Position numbers and translations under genes: made by a program
The notes under the pieces: model-generated
Database searches by the model: none
Told to the model about the DNA's origin: nothing
The model's input: the letters and a program-made list of their open reading frames with translations, nothing else
NCBI GenBank assembly: GCA_910587045.1
Contig: CAJULG010000020.1
Coordinates: 1-28,920, forward strand
Reading direction: 5' to 3'
Source of the DNA: an uncultured Lachnospiraceae bacterium
GTDB lineage: Bacteria; Bacillota; Clostridia; Lachnospirales; Lachnospiraceae
Length of the DNA: 28,920 nt
Part shown: in pieces, positions 28,914-28,920 of the stretch
Layout of the letters: every line of letters begins with the position of its first letter
Numbering within the stretch: the first letter of the stretch is position 1

Positions 28914-28920
28914 TCATTTT

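Overview
The window looks like chromosomal DNA of a gut-type anaerobic Firmicute, most likely Lachnospiraceae. The evidence is strong AGGAGG-type ribosome sites, moderate GC with AT-rich intergenic gaps, a flavodiiron protein paired with a flavin reductase-rubredoxin fusion (typical of anaerobes), Trk/Ktr potassium uptake, and Clostridia-like versions of ispD, tsaD, tsaB, tsaE, rimI, rnz, tex and glyA. Most genes are on the minus strand. This placement is by gene content only; no database was searched.

Region 1 (1-9150, minus strand) is a conserved housekeeping block. A truncated tRNA-Ser(UGA) with its promoter lies at the left edge. Reading in transcription order from the right come a dCMP deaminase, tex, a YcxB-like membrane protein, tsaE, tsaB, rimI, a small zinc-ribbon protein, rnz, an unknown membrane-anchored protein, tsaD and ispD. 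The shared theme is tRNA maturation and modification: t6A synthesis by TsaB/D/E and 3' processing by RNase Z.

Region 2 (about 9150-13800) is accessory DNA. It holds an Rpn-type PD-(D/E)XK protein, a DUF4143-type AAA ATPase whose promoter is bracketed by repeats, a scar of an IS256-family transposase joined to a fragment of another small gene, and a plus-strand AT-rich pair: a CPBP-family membrane protein with degenerate active-site motifs plus a Crp/Fnr-type regulator.

Region 3 (13900-18830, minus) holds the O2/NO-reducing pair fprA and hrb (flavin reductase-rubredoxin), a MATE efflux pump and glyA with its own promoter and terminator.

Region 4 (18833-25414, minus) is the most interesting part. 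It is a compact fatty-acid/polyketide-like cluster: TetR regulator, PlsC-type acyltransferase, acyl carrier protein, a 733-residue tandem ketosynthase whose second half has lost its catalytic residues (KSalpha-KSbeta in one chain), ketoreductase, dehydratase, a cysteine-rich flavoprotein and a DUF308 membrane protein. There is no obvious enoyl reductase, so an unsaturated (polyene-like) or otherwise specialised acyl product is plausible. A near-perfect 26-bp palindrome between the regulator and the acyltransferase is a likely operator.

Region 5 (25450-28920) contains the trkH-trkA potassium uptake operon (plus strand), then a small unknown protein and a TraX-family membrane protein (minus strand), ending in a terminator-like hairpin.
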